A stretch of 38,813 bases of DNA from positions 1 to 38,813 of IMG/VR virus record IMGVR_UViG_3300009093_000083. One strand, given 5' to 3'. The position numbers and the translations under genes were made by a program. Positions 37,309 to 38,813 of this stretch are shown here, piece after piece; the stretch's first letter is position 1; each line of letters opens with the position of its first letter. The notes beneath the pieces were generated by a model that was not told the DNA's origin, did not search any database, and saw only the letters and a program-made list of their open reading frames with translations. This DNA is from a virus.

Positions 37309-37455
37309 CGAGCGGGATTTGGTGGAGTAGTATTATCTGGCTAAAGCTACCCCGTCCCCCGGCAAGGGAACGGGATTCAAAACTACGGTGATCCTTACCA
37401 GCGCAAGGCCAATTATAGCCTTCCTTGTGTCGGGGTCAACCACCATCACAAGGAA
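37309..37455 (+). promoter_or_regulatory. structured leader of the replication initiator gene
   Basis: Three hairpins in series: GTAG/CTAC (37327-37350), a GC-rich stem with one mismatch (37351-37374), and AAGGC/GCCTT (37405-37422). No T-run follows. It may regulate expression of the initiator; no known riboswitch recognised. Confidence 0.35.
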
Positions 37456-38187
37456 ATGTCAGTTATGTCTCTTCACCATTCTTTCGATGTACAGATTGCA
37501 AAAAAATATGGCGTTCATGTTGCTATTTTTTTGAACCACATTGCCCACTGGACTGAGCGAAATATTGCCAATAGAAAGAATTTCTTCGATGGAACATTCT
37601 GGTCATATAATACACATGACGCTTTGCTTGATATTTTCTCATATTGGTCTAAAAAGACACTAAGAACAACGATAGAAAGGTGCGAGAAAGAGAACCTTCT
37701 TTTGAAAGGAAATTACAATAAAACTTCAATGGATAGAACAATTTGGTACGCATTTACTGACAAAGGAATGGCTCTTTTCCCGGCCCTCGAACAGATGAAA
37801 GATGCCATTTGCCGAAATCGGCATATCGAAATGCCGGAATCGGCAGTTGGAAGTGCCGGAATCGGCACAGCTATACCAGATACAAACCATATTCAAACAC
37901 AGATACAAAAAAGCTCTTGTGAGACTGCGTCTCCAAAAGCCAAAAGCCGAAAGCCAAAGACCCGAAAGGACTACAAGGAAGAAAACGAGGCAAAGCCCCA
38001 CTGGCACAAGAATGCCAAGGTCTGCGAGCCAGTCACGCAGGACCCTGTGATATGCGGCAGTTGTCGCAGGCCACAGCAACACTGCGGGTGCTACGGAGAA
38101 CCAGCACCGCGTCTGCCAAAGGAAATAGCACAGGCATTTTCGAAAGCGGCACTGGCACGACTTGGAAGGAAGTCCACCCAACATTAA
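37456..38187 (+). CDS. winged-helix replication initiator (O-like)
   Basis: 243 aa. The N-terminal ~100 residues (H-H-S-F-D-V-Q-I-A-K-K-Y-G-V-H-V-A-I-F-L-N-H-I, F-W-S-Y-N-T, W-S-K-K-T-L-R-T-T-I-E-R-C-E-K-E-N-L-L) form a winged-helix domain found in phage replication proteins. A repeat-encoded linker (about 118-145) contains the iterons. The C-terminal half has a basic K-A-K-S-R-K-P-K-T-R-K patch and C-G-S-C ... H-C-G-C, a possible zinc site. ATG 37465 is an alternative start. Role by analogy to lambda O: bind the origin within its own gene and recruit the host helicase. Confidence 0.75.
   Translation: MSVMSLHHSFDVQIAKKYGVHVAIFLNHIAHWTERNIANRKNFFDGTFWSYNTHDALLDIFSYWSKKTLRTTIERCEKENLLLKGNYNKTSMDRTIWYAFTDKGMALFPALEQMKDAICRNRHIEMPESAVGSAGIGTAIPDTNHIQTQIQKSSCETASPKAKSRKPKTRKDYKEENEAKPHWHKNAKVCEPVTQDPVICGSCRRPQQHCGCYGEPAPRLPKEIAQAFSKAALARLGRKSTQH
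37810..37925. other. predicted replication origin: three iterons plus A-rich stretch
   Basis: TGCCG-(A/G)AAT-CGGCA occurs at 37810-37823, 37832-37845 and 37854-37867, each a perfect 5-bp inverted repeat, start-to-start spacing exactly 22 bp (two helical turns). An A-rich, G-poor segment (37870-37915) follows, like the unwinding region of lambda-type origins. Confidence 0.72.
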
Positions 38188-38197
38188 GGTATAAAAA

Positions 38198-38545
38198 ATG
38201 TACAACGGAAGATATGGAAATCTCCAAACGTTAGAAGCTGCGCAAATGTCACTCAAGGATATTGCAAGCAACGTGACATGGGATGACCTGAACAGGGCAA
38301 ATGATGACACGGTGCCAAATCCTGAAAGATACGAAGCAGGCAGACTGTCCAGGACGATTGAAGGCTTGCAGATGGTGATATTCATGAATGGCGGGAAACA
38401 GCCTGTAACCTGGCTTCCCATGTTTTATAGACCGGCCTATGAGAAGGACATTGAAGCAAGGATGTTGGCGCCTCAGCAAAGAATGCTGGACAAACCAATC
38501 ACCAAGGATGGTGCAGCATGCGAGACAAAGACGGATGGAATTTAA
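38198..38545 (+). CDS. unknown protein overlapping the nuclease gene
   Basis: 115 aa; AAGG eight bases before the ATG. Helical N-terminus (L-E-A-A-Q-M-S-L-K-D-I-A) and P-V-T-W-L-P-M-F-Y-R-P-A-Y near the end. No family recognised. The last 28 bases overlap the nuclease start, and its K-P-I-T-K-D-G-A codons also form the Shine-Dalgarno hairpin of that gene. Confidence 0.65.
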   Translation: MYNGRYGNLQTLEAAQMSLKDIASNVTWDDLNRANDDTVPNPERYEAGRLSRTIEGLQMVIFMNGGKQPVTWLPMFYRPAYEKDIEARMLAPQQRMLDKPITKDGAACETKTDGI

Positions 38546-38813
38546 CCCAAAAACAGCGGGAGAAGTACCTACAGTCAGTTAAAATGCTTTACTCGACCCC
38601 GAGCAAGGGGTCAGTCGGGATCGTGCCGCCACGGGTCTCTCTGGAGGTTTTAGGGCTATCCCACGAAAAAGCGTCCGGCAGAGAGAAGGCGAGTCAGGGG
38701 CTGGTTCACGGGTCATCGCCCAAGGTTCCACGAGGAACAAAGCCGAAGCACCGAAAGGAGTGGAAAGAGCAGGCAGATATTTACCAGTGGACACAGACAC
38801 AGGAGGTACTGCG
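38490..38813. repeat. right copy of imperfect terminal repeat
   Basis: Counterpart of 1-324 with 11 substitutions. The first ~86 bases, including the hairpin and the start codon, are identical; the differences cluster at the positions matching 133-139. Confidence 0.93.
38518..38813 (+). CDS. VRR-NUC nuclease, 5' part, variant copy cut by the window end
   Basis: Same gene as at 29-688, open to the end of the window with no stop. Compared with the left copy it has four missense codons in the variable N-terminal region (Q to P, V to P, E to K, P to L) and five silent ones. On a circular molecule this and the left copy are one gene. Confidence 0.85.
   Translation, partial: MRDKDGWNLTQKQREKYLQSVKMLYSTPSKGSVGIVPPRVSLEVLGLSHEKASGREKASQGLVHGSSPKVPRGTKPKHRKEWKEQADIYQWTQTQEVL

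Noticed and set aside
1-38813. CRISPR array, insertion sequence or diversity-generating retroelement
   Set aside because: No regular repeat-spacer series, no transposase-like or reverse-transcriptase-like protein, and no template/variable repeat pair was seen, although fibre and nuclease variability made these worth looking for.

Overview
The window is the essentially complete genome of a tailed, P22-like podovirus of a Gram-negative (most likely proteobacterial) host. The reasons are a P22-type morphogenesis block (terminase, portal, scaffold, P22-fold coat, gp4-like and gp10-like head-tail connectors, three ejection-type proteins, fibres), an M15 peptidase endolysin, a lipoprotein with a lipobox, and a phage SSB-like protein with the acidic tip of a bacterial SSB. 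The last 324 bases repeat the first 324 with 11 substitutions, so the molecule is circular or terminally redundant and the two ends come from slightly different strains. I see no integrase, CI-type repressor, DNA polymerase, RNA polymerase, reverse transcriptase, CRISPR array or convincing standard tRNA. The phage probably replicates with host machinery and looks virulent.

Layout. (1) 36772-38813 continuing into 1-1297, plus strand: an unknown conserved protein, a winged-helix replication initiator with three 22-bp-spaced iterons inside its gene (predicted origin), a VRR-NUC nuclease split across the ends, a zinc-ribbon protein and the M15 lysin. (2) 1294-2311, minus strand: four small genes (unknown 184-aa protein, DnaJ-type zinc protein, helical protein, ribbon-helix-helix protein) behind a perfect palindrome. 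(3) 2473-26080, plus strand, the late block: WGR-like protein, TerS, structural protein, TerL, portal, scaffold, a chain of tiny basic genes joined by TAATG, coat, connectors, ejection proteins and fibres ending in a collagen-like protein and a strong terminator. It is interrupted by two minus-strand islets (10850-11283 and 24855-24983). (4) 36643-26130, minus strand, the early/middle block: ribbon-helix-helix regulator, Sak4-type recombinase, SSB-like protein, an envelope module (lipoprotein plus two paralogous secreted proteins), a 473-nt structured non-coding stretch, and many small host-takeover-type genes including a protein with an RNA polymerase alpha-CTD-like domain.

The most unusual signal is translational. 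Many late genes carry their Shine-Dalgarno sequence in the loop of a short hairpin whose arms differ in sequence from gene to gene but stay complementary, and whose core (CA-AGGA-TG) matches the known CsrA/RsmE binding motif. The minus-strand small genes instead use a GGAGA-ATGATGATG start. The basic genes before the coat gene use TAATG coupling with a repeated C-terminal RHxEHR. Several membrane peptides of 20-44 residues lie in gaps between the larger genes.
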